The notes under the pieces: generated by a model | Seen by the model: the letters and a program-made list of their open reading frames with translations, nothing else | Told to the model about the DNA's origin: nothing | Databases searched by the model: none | Position numbers and translations under genes: made by a program | Part shown: piece by piece, positions 1 through 8,866 of the stretch | How the letters are laid out: each line of letters begins with the position of its first letter | How positions within the stretch are numbered: the first letter of the stretch is position 1 | Source: Hofstenia miamia | Taxonomy: Eukaryota > Xenacoelomorpha > Acoela > Hofsteniidae | DNA length: 23,693 bases | Direction of reading: 5' to 3' | Assembly: GCA_900660155.1 (NCBI GenBank) | Contig: CABFPE010000046.1 | Coordinates: 1,617,459 to 1,641,151, forward strand

Positions 1-246
1 GTAGAAGAGGAGGAGCTGTGTTGTGGAGATCGGCTTCGGGCAGGAGCCCATAGAACAACTGAAGAGGAAACATCATACTGCCCAGTCACCTAAACAGTGA
101 TGGTTAATACTTGATCAATTAATTAACATAACTAGTTAATAAGAGAGAAAAGTCTGATGGTTCAACAAATGGGTAACACCTCACCCGCAGTTTACCAAGC
201 ATTCCTTAACCATGATTAGACACGGCGTAATAAGCTAGGTGGAGGA
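1..246 (+). pseudogene. Upstream, frame-broken part of ORF3 in retroelement copy A
   Basis: This stretch runs from the window edge to the clean ORF3 frame. Several stops interrupt all frames. Short pieces still resemble the matching part of the minus-strand ORF3 near 10.7-11.0 kb: a basic, glutamine/lysine-rich segment, then a piece reading R-H-G-V-I-S just before the clean frame, which matches R-G-V-I-K in the other copy. A frameshift near 240 separates that piece from the downstream frame. It is probably decayed coding DNA of the same ORF. The homology is visible but weak. Confidence 0.4.
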
Positions 247-1166
247 TGTTACAATACCATCAAGGACGCCTGTATCAATTATCCCATTACAATAGGAACA
301 GCCACTTTAGCCTCTCCTGCGAAGTTTAGTGAACTGGAGAAGAAGATCAAAACTTCAAATCTTTTGTGCATACCACCACCTATGATCAAAACCCTGCTAA
401 TCCAGCCAAAATGGAAAGTACGAAAGCCTAAAAAGAAGGTCGCTGCTCATTTATCTGATCGGATCAATTTTGTCAATACTAAATCAGAAGCCATTAAAGC
501 CAGTAGAATGGGTGAGTATAAAATTGTACAAGAAAAACTCATCACTGGAGGAAATTCTGAGCATGTATTTATTGATCGCAAGTTAACTATCACTGATATT
601 TTTATGCGGGGACTACCGATTCACATGCAACTACAAGCGATACAGGAAAAGATAGCCACACTGCAGCCTCATGTCCTCATTCTCTTCCAGGCTGCTGGAG
701 ATTTAATGTGGATAAACAATATTGAAACAGTGACTCGTTACTATGACATTACCAAGAGAATTGAAATCACTACAATGATACGAGCCAACATATCCAATCC
801 AGAAGAAATGACATTAAGTCAAGTTCAAGAATACTGCTTGCTATTTGTTGACCATGCAACTACAATGGGGTCCCTACGACAAGTCTTTCTACACTTTTAT
901 CCCAATACCGAGATTAGTGCAGATGATGCTCATACGTCTGACACTGATGTGATGATGATCTAATGATTGCACTAAAAGGCCTTTGGCTTTATGAGCGGTT
1001 TTACAACACATTTACCAAGCGGTTGAATAACCTAAGGAGAAATTGTTCAGTTAGCAATCAAATGCCAACCATCAAATTTCTACGGCTGAAGGACGAGGTG
1101 GTTACACAAAAAGAAGTACTGATGCAAATAACCCAAGAGGAACACTACGTGGAAGTCACAACATGA
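247..1166 (+). pseudogene. ORF3 C-terminal part, third ORF of Ty3/gypsy-like copy A
   Basis: An open frame runs from 247 to the TAA at 961-963, about 238 codons. A second frame starts at an ATG overlapping that stop (TAATG, 963) and ends at 1166. The product has no family I recognise. Its identity rests on alignment with the minus-strand copy (10457-9968 and 7913-7630). Shared stretches include N-T-I, Y-P-x-T-I-G-x-A-T, Y-Y-D-I-T-K-R-x-E-I, a C-terminal F-Y-P, and L-Y-x-x-Y-x-x-F in the second frame. In the minus-strand copy the two frames are one, so the split at 963 is probably a one-base frameshift rather than two genes. No signal peptide or membrane helix is visible, so a classical envelope protein is unlikely. 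It lies just upstream of the PPT and LTR, as expected for the last ORF of the element. Confidence 0.7.
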
Positions 1167-1250
1167 GATGGTGAACTTGCTACAAAGATGATCATGGCCA
1201 CACAAAATATAGTTTCTAGGCCCTTCAACTGCTAGCTGAAAATTAATTTG

Positions 1251-1263
1251 AGCAAGGGGGGCG
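1251..1263 (+). other. Polypurine tract of retroelement copy A
   Basis: A purine run (AGCAAGGGGGG, then CG) sits immediately before the TGTAGAG that opens the LTR. This is the expected place for the plus-strand primer of reverse transcription. The tract follows the ORF3 remnant by less than 100 bp. Confidence 0.65.
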
Positions 1264-2185
1264 TGTAGAGTTGCTCGGGGATTTTTGTGATTTTATTCTT
1301 TTCAATCTTTATTTTGTATTATTACATCACTATGACGTTAGTAGCTATTTTCGAGCTTAGGTTACTACTGCTAGTTTAATGTCCTCTCGATGGTGCTTAT
1401 TGTTGCTCAAATTTAATTTTGCGAGGGAAAAGAATTCAATCATGTTAAACTACATTGACATCTGATTATTGTAAACAAAGGCAGGTAATAGTTAAACATT
1501 TTGTATAAAACCTGAGAACAATGTAGTGATAGTTTAATAGATTTTGTCTACTCTCAACTGCCATATTTACCGTTGTATTTTCTATTTATTTATTATATTA
1601 ATGAAACTTTTTGCTTAAGATCAGCGACAATTCGGGAGTGCTTTCACCAGCACGGGGCGACACATTGCTTCTGGGGGTCTATTGATTACCCAGTCCGAAT
1701 TGTGGACTCATTAAGTTATGAATACGGTTATGTCTAAGGAAATAATAAATCTCTCTTTCATAGTTCAACACGTACATGCACTTATAAAATCTAACACTGT
1801 GATGATACCATGCCATTGGCTAGCATGAATATCTGGCAATTACAGATTATTTAATAGTGAGCTGAGAGATAACAATGAAAATGAGAGTTTGTATTTTCTG
1901 AAGTGAGATAGAAATTAATCAAGTGAGACAAATAGGGTAGCACCAGTCAATAGGTTAAGCACTTTACTTTTGGACGCTTCACTTTGGCTGGAAGCCATAG
2001 GAATTGGTCATCTTGGATTTTACCTAAAGTAGTTTTGTTACTTGGATGAATTACCAATGTTATATCTATAAGTTCTATGTTATGTTTGTTCCCAGAATCG
2101 TGGCTGTTATGTAAATGCTATTCAAACCTTCTGCAGAGTCAATTAAGTTTCTAGTTAAGTTTCCCTATCAGCCCATGAGTCTACA
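1264..2185 (+). repeat. 922-bp LTR shared by two plus-strand retroelement copies
   Basis: The LTR begins TGTAGAG after a polypurine tract and ends TCTACA directly before a primer binding site, giving a perfect 6-bp inverted terminal repeat (TGTAGA/TCTACA). A TATA-like box (TATAAA, about 1503-1508) and a polyadenylation signal (AATAAA, 1744-1749) are in the right order for U3-R-U5. No second copy of this LTR was seen in the window, so the boundaries rest on the terminal motifs and on the flanking PPT and PBS. It serves as the 3' LTR of the left copy and the 5' LTR of the right copy. Confidence 0.7.
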
Positions 2186-2203
2186 TGGCGACCGTGACAG
2201 GAC
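2186..2203 (+). other. Primer binding site, tRNA-Arg type
   Basis: The 18-mer TGGCGACCGTGACAGGAC abuts the LTR end with no spacer. Its reverse complement ends ACGGTCGCCA. From memory it fits the T-arm and acceptor 3' end plus CCA of an insect-type tRNA-Arg(UCG). The position and the TGG start support a true PBS. Confidence 0.75.
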
Positions 2204-2612
2204 GCTGACATGATAACTGTTTAATCTTGTTGTTTTTCTTTTGATGGTTTGGCTGTTAGTGGTTTTCTTTTTGGTGTGTTTCAGCTGGGATAGTTGTTTC
2301 CCGTGATCACTATGGAACTTTTGAGTAAGTTTACCTATCAATGTATGAATTAACTTCCTCACCCTTGAAGGATGATGACAAAGCCCTTAGTGTTTCTTAT
2401 TTTGGCTGATGTCACTTGTTAAATTTCTTGTTTGTTTCACTTTTACTAGTGCTTTGATACGTTGGATTTATTACCAAGTACTGCCGTGTTCGTTTTTCCC
2501 CAGTTTGGTCTGTTAATTGTCGTTACCTCCATAAGTGGCTTTTTGCTCTCATGTGTGTAGAAGGGCTCCCCATTGTCAATCTTGGAAATCGTTGTTTTTT
2601 TCCCAAGTTATA
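2204..2612 (+). other. Retroelement 5' leader between PBS and gag
   Basis: This T-rich stretch between the PBS and the first good ATG of gag has no long ORF. It is the place where packaging and dimerisation signals would lie, but none can be identified by eye. The motif AAGTTTACCTATCA near 2328-2341 resembles AAGTTTCCCTATCA at the LTR end (about 2156-2169), so some local duplication is possible. Confidence 0.5.
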
Positions 2613-4342
2613 ATGGATTCTAGTCGTACTGTTACTTATTCTCCTACTTTTGGGACTCCTCCAATTCAGAGTATCCCCTGTGCAAGCATTTGTAACCAGG
2701 ATGTTACCCCTTGTACTGTTGGATCATTACTTAATTTTTCTTCCCCACCTATTTCTCCTGTTTTGTCTACGCAATGAATGGATCAGAATGCCTCAACCAT
2801 TCCACATAGTGATGCAAGTGTCATAAGCCCATCATACCACCAAAACTTACGTCGCATTATGAACACCCAGAATGCTCCTCCAATTCCCCTTTGTTTTCAT
2901 AGTTTTGCCAGTGTTATTACTCCATCAAATCCCCATTCTGATGTTCACCTTGCAGAGATTGATCATCTGAAGGAAGCCTTATTGCAACAAGTTGCTCTAA
3001 GGATGGAGAGCAAACACCAAGTGGAGTCTCTCCAGGCTGAAATTAATACCCAACATGTGGCTTATCAAAGGATGGAGTGCCAGATGCTGGAGTTGACTAT
3101 TGCACTAGAATTACAAATACATGAGTTGAAGGGTGCTGTCAACAACATGATGAATATGTTACTCATGCTGCATTAAAAAAAGCTTTGGGTGAATTAGCCG
3201 AGAAGATCATTGGTCAAGTAATTCAGCTAGTGGGTGCCAACCAACCTCATCCAGCTGTTCCTTTGTTCAGAGGGTCCTCCTCTATACCTTGTTCCACTAG
3301 TTCTTCACACAGTCAACCTACTTTTGCTCAGGTGGCTCTTACACAAGTATCTATGTTAACTACCAGAGCCACCCCTCAAACAGGATACGTCCAGTCATTG
3401 CCTGATCTGGTGAGCACCATTGTTGTTCCTGCATTCAAGGAACAACATGTTAGCGATACTAGTCTGTTTACTGAAAAACCTGGCACAAAAGATCAGCCAA
3501 GATACCACAATTCAATCCTTCCTCTTGAGTCCAATGGACAGATACAAGTCTATAGTAAACACTCTGTTTTGCCTAAATTCACCGGACAAATTGATGCAGT
3601 GTCACAGTCCTTTGACGAATGGTTTTTCTTATTTGAGCTGACTATGAAACAACACAAAAATTCGCAGGAGTCAGCCGTTTCGCAGTTTCCCTTATATCTT
3701 AGTGGATTGGCATACAATCAATACATGATGCTTGATTGGAACATCAAAACTGACTACCAGCTATTAGTGGGTTTTTTCGAGGATCATTACCAAGCACCAC
3801 ATATCAAGCATCAGTATAAAACATTATTGTGTGATATGTCTTTCAAATTCAGTGACGATATTTGGAATTATATTACCCAGGTCAAACATTTGTTTCATTT
3901 GAGTAGTCTTTCTTGAGAATATTCCAAGCACGACCTGTTCTCTTACATTTGCTGAGGTTTTCCTTCATTGATCAGAAATCAGTTGGAAGTCTGTTGAGAC
4001 CCTGAGGATAACCTCCATGAAATTATTCAGAAGGCCATCAGTGTGGTGTACATGCTCCAGAACTCTCAACGCATAGACAGTGATATAACTAGGTTGTCTA
4101 ATACAAAGAACTTTGAACCAAGGAGAACTGTGGTTACCAAAAAGCCATTTGATTTATCTTTGGTAAGGTGTTACACTTGTGGAGAGAAATGACATTTAAA
4201 ATCTCAGTGCAAGGCCAAAGTACAGCTTGTTGCTGATGGTGAAGGCTTTATTGTCAAAGAACCCATTACTGAATCTTTGTGTGTCGACAATCTTGTTGAT
4301 TTAGAACCTGATTATCCAACCACATCTCAAGATTTAAATTAG
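2613..4342 (+). pseudogene. gag: gag of plus-strand Ty3/gypsy-like copy B
   Basis: This is the structural Gag polyprotein of an LTR retrotransposon. The ATG at 2613 (ATAATGG) is the first good start in frame. Part one (2613-3176) is Ser/Pro/Thr-rich and then forms a clear coiled coil (about 2950-3170) rich in L, E and Q. The frame then shifts at an A-run (3174-3180) into a frame running to 4342. The capsid-like core near 3571-3800 contains L-P-K-F-T-G, F-D-E-W, F-E-L-T-M and P-L-Y-L-S-G-x-A-Y, all matched in the minus-strand gag. A CCHC zinc knuckle follows at 4169-4210, and the frame ends at TAG 4340-4342. In-frame TGA codons at 2775, 3914, 3951, about 3993 and 4190, plus the frameshift, make it a pseudogene. 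The final stop is preceded by a frameshift site, so that stop at least looks original. Confidence 0.8.
4169..4210 (+). other. CCHC zinc knuckle in gag, broken by TGA
   Basis: The spacing C-x2-C-x4-H-x4-C is exact (C-Y-T-C-G-E-K-*-H-L-K-S-Q-C). Codon 8, normally glycine before the histidine, is TGA (4190-4192), one base from GGA. This motif binds nucleic acid in the nucleocapsid part of Gag and fixes the reading frame used to define the gag stop. Confidence 0.8.
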
Positions 4343-4358
4343 TTGGAGCGCCGCCTCC
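4333..4358 (+). promoter_or_regulatory. -1 ribosomal frameshift signal at the gag/pol junction
   Basis: The heptamer T TTA AAT (4333-4339) is in the gag frame and has the canonical X-XXY-YYZ form. It is followed at once by the gag stop TAG (4340-4342). The protease frame that follows is -1 relative to gag. Five bases downstream a small GC-rich hairpin can form (GGAG 4345-4348 with CTCC 4355-4358). The minus-strand copy also has pol at -1 to gag, with TTTAATA at the matching site. The motif and frames are seen directly; slippage itself is inferred. Confidence 0.7.
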
Positions 4359-5286
4359 TGTAAAACACGCACAAGATCATAACGTACTAGTCATAACTCA
4401 GTTGATTAGAAAGAATTTAATACCTGTTGAGATGAATGGAAATATCTTTAATGCCACTGTGGATACTGGAGCCACCGCCTCCATAATAAGTGATGAGTGC
4501 TGTAAAGAGTTATGTGTAAATTGAGATTCATTGGATCCATCCAGTGTGAAGCTTATTGATGCCTCTGGAAACCCTCTTTCTCTAAAGGGGAAGTTGAAAG
4601 ATGCTTCAATCAAAATTCATGCAGAGCCTTTCAAAGTAGACCTTCTAGTAATTGATACGTCAAATCATTGCCTCCCATATGATTTGATCTTAGGAAATGA
4701 TTTTCTGGAGTGAAACTCTTGTGTTATTGATTTCAAAAATAAAACGATTTCTATTAAAGACCAAGAAGCAACATAATTGGCTATGATCCCTGAGAAGGAA
4801 ATCATTTTTAACTTGGACGAACCCATATTTCTCGAACCCAAGCATTGGACTCGAGTTGCTGTATCTTCTGATGCTAGTATTTGGAGTCTCTTTTTCACCA
4901 GATTTATGCAAAGTAACAAGAGGGAAGACATATGTCACCGTTCTTAATGGATCGACTTCTTCTGCTAAGATTGGAGTTTCCCAATTACAGTTGGTAGGAG
5001 TGCCGGTGAGAGTAGAAAATATCCCAGTCACTTGTTTACCGATATGTACCACCGTGCACGATCTAGAGGATCCTGTAAGTCCAGTAAAAGTACCAACAGT
5101 CACCGAAAGTTCTCATCCGCGCCTAAATCAAAGAGAGAGAAAGTCTTTGGTATCTTTGCTTTATAGTAAGCACAACGTGTTTAACTATGGTACAATTAGC
5201 GTCAGCCAAGCATTTGGCGAGGAGCACGTGATTGAATTGAAACATGATCGACCAATTAGGTTACCAGTACGCCGCATGCCAGAAAA
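4343..5286 (+). pseudogene. pol: pol start: protease and pre-RT linker of copy B
   Basis: This is the retropepsin and linker leading into reverse transcriptase. The protease active-site motif V-D-T-G-A-T-A-S-I-I lies at about 4459-4488 and the distal L-I-L-G-N-D-F-L at about 4684-4708, both standard for Ty3/gypsy proteases. A TGA sits at about 4523, another at 4711 and a TAA at about 4774, and the frame shifts near 4890. A clean frame then runs to the N, with F-N-Y-G-x-I and, at the end, the conserved P-I-R-L-P-V-R-R-M-P-E that precedes the RT fingers. The minus-strand copy has the counterpart P-I-K-L-P-V-R-R-V-P-E. RT itself is absent because the sequence is interrupted at 5287. Confidence 0.8.
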
Positions 5287-5287
5287 N
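5287..5287. other. Single N: assembly junction or gap
   Basis: This is the only ambiguous base in the window. The pol reading frame ends here, and what follows is gag sequence already seen at 2843. It probably marks a misjoin or an unsized gap. Confidence 0.85.
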
Positions 5288-5699
5288 AAACTTACGTCGC
5301 ATTATGAACACCCAGAATGCTCCTCCAATTCCCCTTTGTTTTCATAGTTTTGCCAGTGTTATTACTCCATCAAATCCCCATTCTGATGTTCACCTTGCAG
5401 AGATTGATCATCTGAAGGAAGCCTTATTGCAACAAGTTGCTCTAAGGATGGAGAGCAAACACCAAGTGGAGTCTCTCCAGGCTGAAATTAATACCCAACA
5501 TGTGGCTTATCAAAGGATGGAGTGCCAGATGCTGGAGTTGACTATTGCACTAGAATTACAAATACATGAGTTGAAGGGTGCTGTCAACAACATGATGAAT
5601 ATGTTACTCATGCTGCATTAAAAAAAGCTTTGGGTGAATTAGCCGAGAAGATCATTGGTCAAGTAATTCAGCTAGTGGGTGCCAACCAACCTCATCCAG
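5288..5699 (+). repeat. 412-bp direct repeat of gag segment 2843-3254
   Basis: From the base after the N, the sequence matches 2843-3254 at a constant offset of 2445 with no difference that I can find. It covers the coiled-coil part of gag and the frameshift that follows. It ends at CATCCAG, after which the two copies part. Such identity beside an N suggests an assembly artefact, although a very recent tandem duplication is possible. Confidence 0.85.
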
Positions 5700-5728
5700 A
5701 GAATTGGGTTGAATGAGTTGTGTAACAG

Positions 5729-6893
5729 TGTAAAATCCACTACCAGGCATTATCACTGTGGATCCTTTGTTACTTTATAACATCAGTTGTATACTTGTGG
5801 GTAGGGATTTACTAACTTAACACTGCTTTAGCTTTTATGTAGTTCTGTTAACTTAACTTAACAAGATTTAACTATTCACTATTTAGGTGACAAAGCCATG
5901 TAGCATCTCCTCCAGATGATCAGTAGTGGGCATCTGCCCAAAGCTGATCTCCACATCCAGTTTCACTTGTTCACTGAGGATCCACTTGGTTGAGTTCCAC
6001 CTCTCAGCTCATTGATGTAACTTATGTGTACCCTATCCTAGCTCAGTGTATACTCAAGACAAGACACAATTCAACTTAGTCTCTTTCTTGTAAAAGTGTT
6101 TCATGTTAATGCAACCTAACTTGTCACTAGCTGTTTTACTAATATTACATGTAGCCATTACCAAAATATATTGGCTTTAATAACTAGTTTAATATTTGGC
6201 AGCTTCCTAACTTACATTTAATAGCTACTACATGCACAGTCTCATTATCAGTCACATTATTGTCAATAATTTCAATCTAAAATAGTATAGATATACTTCC
6301 TAGGTTCCAGCTCTCCAACTGTATTTCAAATTTATTATTTTTAATACATGTAGTAAATGATTGGTAGTCAACTAAATGAGAATAAAACCCCTATACCTAA
6401 CTTAGGTACACTTTCATGATCTGGCACAAAGCCCCTAGAATCAATCTTATGATGGATCCAGACCACTACTAAACTCAACTCATTTAGCTTGACATTGTAT
6501 TAAATATCCAAACTGTATTAAAGAAACAATACAAGAATTCCAAATGAATTTCTTAATCAATTGCTTATACTGATTTTAATCTATTTATAGTAGTTCAGAG
6601 AAAGTACCTGTTGATTTCAAATTTAAACTCTTCATCTGCTTGGTCTTTCATCTGCAAATATGGCAGCTAAAAATAATGGAAGCGACTTCACGCCCTTTGT
6701 TTTAACAAAATTTTGATTATCAACACATACTAATCTCTCATAATTGACACTTGTTATTGCTTGGTTGAATAACACAAATTTCATCTAACCTGATCATATA
6801 TTTTTACAATGTTTTTTAATCATAATTGTTTTCAATCTTATTCTTCTTCTTAATCAATGTTAACAGCTTTATATTACTTTGGATGATGCTACA
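5729..6893. repeat. LTR-like repeat, family 2, copy 1
   Basis: It begins TGTAAAATCC (or TGTAACAG at 5721) and ends GGATGATGCTACA. It aligns along its whole length with 14806-15950 in the same orientation. Shared stretches include CTACCAGGCAT, CAGTGTATACTCAAGACAAG and CATGATCTGGCACAAAG. The TG...CA ends and a length of about 1.15 kb fit an LTR. No target duplication flanks this copy (ACAG against TTTG), and no PBS or PPT was found beside it, so it may be an LTR with a deleted interior. No coding capacity was seen. The inner flank is AT-rich and CpG-poor. Confidence 0.65.
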
Positions 6894-7590
6894 TTTGCAT
6901 TAGTTTTTAGTAATTAATTTAGTAATTAAATGAAATGAAATGAAATATCTATATTTAGAGTTGCTTTATTATAATATATTTATTTGATTACTTATTAGAA
7001 TGTAATACACTCTGATTTTTATGCAGAATCTCATACAATGGGATTTATTAAAAGCACATGAGGCAAACACCAATTAATTTATGAAGGCTTATTGTGTACT
7101 ATCAATTGAAAGTATTAAAAAATTCAACACACTGGATATGTTGTTCTTTTAAATGTAGAGCTAGAGGGATAACATCAAATGATACTTTTAAGCTTACAGG
7201 TACAAAATGAAATATTTAATATCTGACTCAAAATCTAGGTGTGCATAATCACATTAATGATGAGACAGAAATAAGGAAGAAATTAGCTAGATTTATAGGA
7301 AAAAAGTCCATGAAAGTCTGTGGCAGTCTACTACAGGTTTGTAAAGAAAGCTCTTACTGATTTGCTTGTGGGAGACATTGCTATTCTAACTTAAATTGTA
7401 AGTTGTGAGGAAATACCATTTACTACTTGTGCTATTAGGAACAGCTTTCTAATAACCTACTAACCTAAGGTTGGTTATTCCTCTTACAGTGATATGCATT
7501 TCAAAATTTCACATCAACTATGCCTTACAATTGATAGTGCCAAGAATATGGTTATATTAGACCAGCAAATACACAATGAAGGACTGAGTA
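6894..7590. other. Unassigned AT-rich interval, possible deleted LTR-element interior
   Basis: No gene, RNA or domain was recognised here. The interval lies between LTR copy 1 and a short matching LTR end (7591-7634), so it could be what remains of that element's interior. It contains a short AAATG-type microsatellite at 6928-6947. The modest reading frame at 7494-7736 crosses the LTR-end fragment and the antisense ORF3 tail, so it is not a gene. Confidence 0.35.
6928..6947. repeat. Short AAATG microsatellite
   Basis: About four copies of AAATG in a row follow two TAATTAA-type motifs. This is simple-sequence DNA with no inferred role. Confidence 0.75.
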
Positions 7591-7634
7591 TCTTAATCAA
7601 TGTTAGCAGCTTAGTTAATTTGGATGATGCTACA
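7591..7634. repeat. Terminal fragment of the family 2 LTR
   Basis: TCTTAATCAATGTTAGCAGC followed by GGATGATGCTACA matches the last ~44 bp of the LTRs at 5729-6893 and 14806-15950. The homology stops abruptly to the left. At its right edge the antisense ORF3 tail begins, so this is the edge of an insertion into the 3' end of the minus-strand retroelement. Confidence 0.6.
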
Positions 7635-7913
7635 CACCCTCCTCAGCTTGTGTTATTTTTAGCACAGCTCACTCTCCATGTACTAGGGTGTCTGCTTTTC
7701 AAATTATCAACTCTGCCTGTTGATCTTCCCACTTAGATTTTTTGAATTCAAGTTGTTTAATCATTTTTGAGACTGCCTTTCTTTCTGTGGTTGTTGTGTT
7801 TGCATATTTCAGGAATTTTGCTTCTCTGATATTTTCTGCTATTGGTGTTATCTCCCTTAGTTTGTTAATTTTTCTCAAGAATATGTCATAGTACTTTTGG
7901 TACAGTTGTATTC
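7630..7913 (-). pseudogene. C-terminal tail of minus-strand ORF3, separated by an insertion
   Basis: The minus-strand frame reads L-Y-Q-K-Y-Y-D-I-F-L-R-K-I-N-K-L-R and ends near I-T-Q-A-E-E-G-V. It aligns with 963-1166 of copy A (L-Y-E-R-F-Y-N-T-F, K-F-L, I-T-Q-E-E). Two in-frame TGAs interrupt it, and its stop lies in the LTR fragment that truncates it. It is the continuation of the ORF3 that breaks off at 9968. About 2 kb of foreign DNA (7914-9946) lies between, flanked by a 21-bp duplication (7893-7913 and 9947-9967, one mismatch). Confidence 0.7.
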
Positions 7914-8018
7914 GGTTTGTCTCACTTCCCCAAAACTCACTGCCCCCAAGTTTGACATCACAAAATATTAAATACCATTAGAGATACAATTTAAATGAAA
8001 TTGTAATTATATATGGTG
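7914..8018. repeat. Isolated end of the fold-back element
   Basis: This ~100-bp stretch (TGTCTCACTTCCCC, ACTCACTGCCCCCAAG, then ACAAAATATTAAATACCATT) matches the outer end of the fold-back element at 8648-8745 and, inverted, at 9845-9946, at roughly 88% by eye. It sits where the left end of that element would be expected beside the ORF3 tail. It is probably the original left terminus, cut off from the rest by later rearrangement. Confidence 0.6.
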
Positions 8019-8020
8019 TC

Positions 8021-8367
8021 AGTCAAAGTGTTCAACAGTCAAAGTGTTCAAAATCAACATAGCATTCATAAATATAAACTTAATGCCTAAAATTATTGTT
8101 CTAGTTAACATTCAAATAGCTTAAATATTATATGAATAACTTATTTTAATGTGAAAGTTGAAACATAATGAAAAAAGCACTATAAGTATAGTCATACTGA
8201 GTTTTTTGTTAATAATAGCAACATTTTACAATTGCAATGAATTTGTTAAGATAATTTTAATATGATTTGCAAATATTGTTTTGAATTAAAGTTGATGTTA
8301 TTTTATCATGTGTAAATTATGATATTTAAAAAATAATGTCTTTTATCATGTTTTGAACACTTTGACT
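8021..8367. mobile_element. MITE-like element with AGTCAAAGTGTTCAA termini
   Basis: The left end carries AGTCAAAGTGTTCAA twice in tandem (8021-8035 and 8037-8051). The right end carries the inverse TTTTGAACACTTTGACT (8351-8367). The ~300 bp between are AT-rich and non-coding. Length, terminal inverted repeats and lack of an ORF fit a MITE. I found no convincing target duplication, so the class is not assigned. Confidence 0.55.
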
Positions 8368-8371
8368 TACA

Positions 8372-8866
8372 AAGAAATATCACTACTATGACATCACAAA
8401 GAGAGTAGAAATTGTAATGATGATGAGAATAAACAAGAACAATCCAAGCAAATTCACTGAACAAGGAGTAACAGACAACATCAGCTTCTTTTATAAGGAT
8501 GTAGTGAATATGCAAAGCATGAGGAAAGTTTTTACATTTTTCTACCCAGACAATCAAATATGAGAAGACCTAGCCCACACTAGCTGGGCCAATGTGCAGA
8601 TGACACTAATGATATGAATCAAAGGAATGCAACTGTACCAAAAGTGGGTCTGTCTCACTTCCCCTAAACTCACTTCCCCCAAGTCTGATGTGACAAAATA
8701 TTAAATACCATTAGAGACACAATTTCAATGAAATTTTAATTATATATTTGAATAAATATATGTATTTCTTTAAACTCTATTTTGATTAGTTTTCTATGTA
8801 GTTAAGATTGCTGAAATATGGAATTACAAGTAAATATATGTAAATATGTTCTATAAATATAAATGT
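8372..8866 (+). repeat. Left arm of a ~495-bp inverted repeat, including an ORF3 fragment
   Basis: The arm is the reverse complement of 9727-10220. Its first ~275 bp are a plus-strand copy of the end of minus-strand ORF3 (Y-Y-D-I-T-K-R-V-E-I frame through F-Y-P-D-N-Q-I). The remainder is the end of the fold-back element. The antiparallel peptide frames of the two arms are identical over more than 60 codons. I see at least one indel (five As against four near 8640) and drift at the inner end. The ORF3 piece here is a passenger, not a separate gene. Confidence 0.85.

Noticed and set aside
963..1166. Separate small ORF4 with translational coupling (TAATG)
   Set aside because: In the minus-strand copy the same region continues the ORF3 frame, so the overlap in copy A is better explained by a one-base frameshift.
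1264..2185. Two back-to-back LTRs with host DNA between them
   Set aside because: A candidate LTR end near 1664 (CGACACA) was considered, but no second TG start with matching sequence follows, and the terminal TGTAGA/TCTACA fits one LTR.
2168..2362. Minus-strand 64-codon frame over the LTR end and leader
   Set aside because: It lies across the PBS and LTR boundary on the antisense strand, with basic low-complexity content and no family resemblance.
3174..3182. A second programmed frameshift at the A-run inside gag
   Set aside because: The zero-frame stop TAA precedes the usable A-run, and no X-XXY-YYZ heptamer fits the frame; a plain indel is likelier.
2775..4713. TGA as a recoded sense codon in this genome
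   Set aside because: Aligned residues opposite TGA differ (Arg, Lys, Gly, Asn, Cys, Ser), and frameshifts, TAA and TAG stops also occur, so ordinary decay fits better.
4398..5103. Minus-strand frames opposite protease and linker
   Set aside because: They are antisense shadows of the protease/pol frame, which carries the D-T-G-A and I-L-G motifs.
5288..5699. A CRISPR array or tandem repeat array
   Set aside because: There is only one extra copy, 412 bp long and beside an N. No short regularly spaced repeats exist anywhere in the window.
8306..8557. Minus-strand 83-codon frame, with an identical start in a plus-strand frame at 10035
   Set aside because: The identical peptides come from the two arms of the inverted repeat read antisense to ORF3; they are not a duplicated gene.
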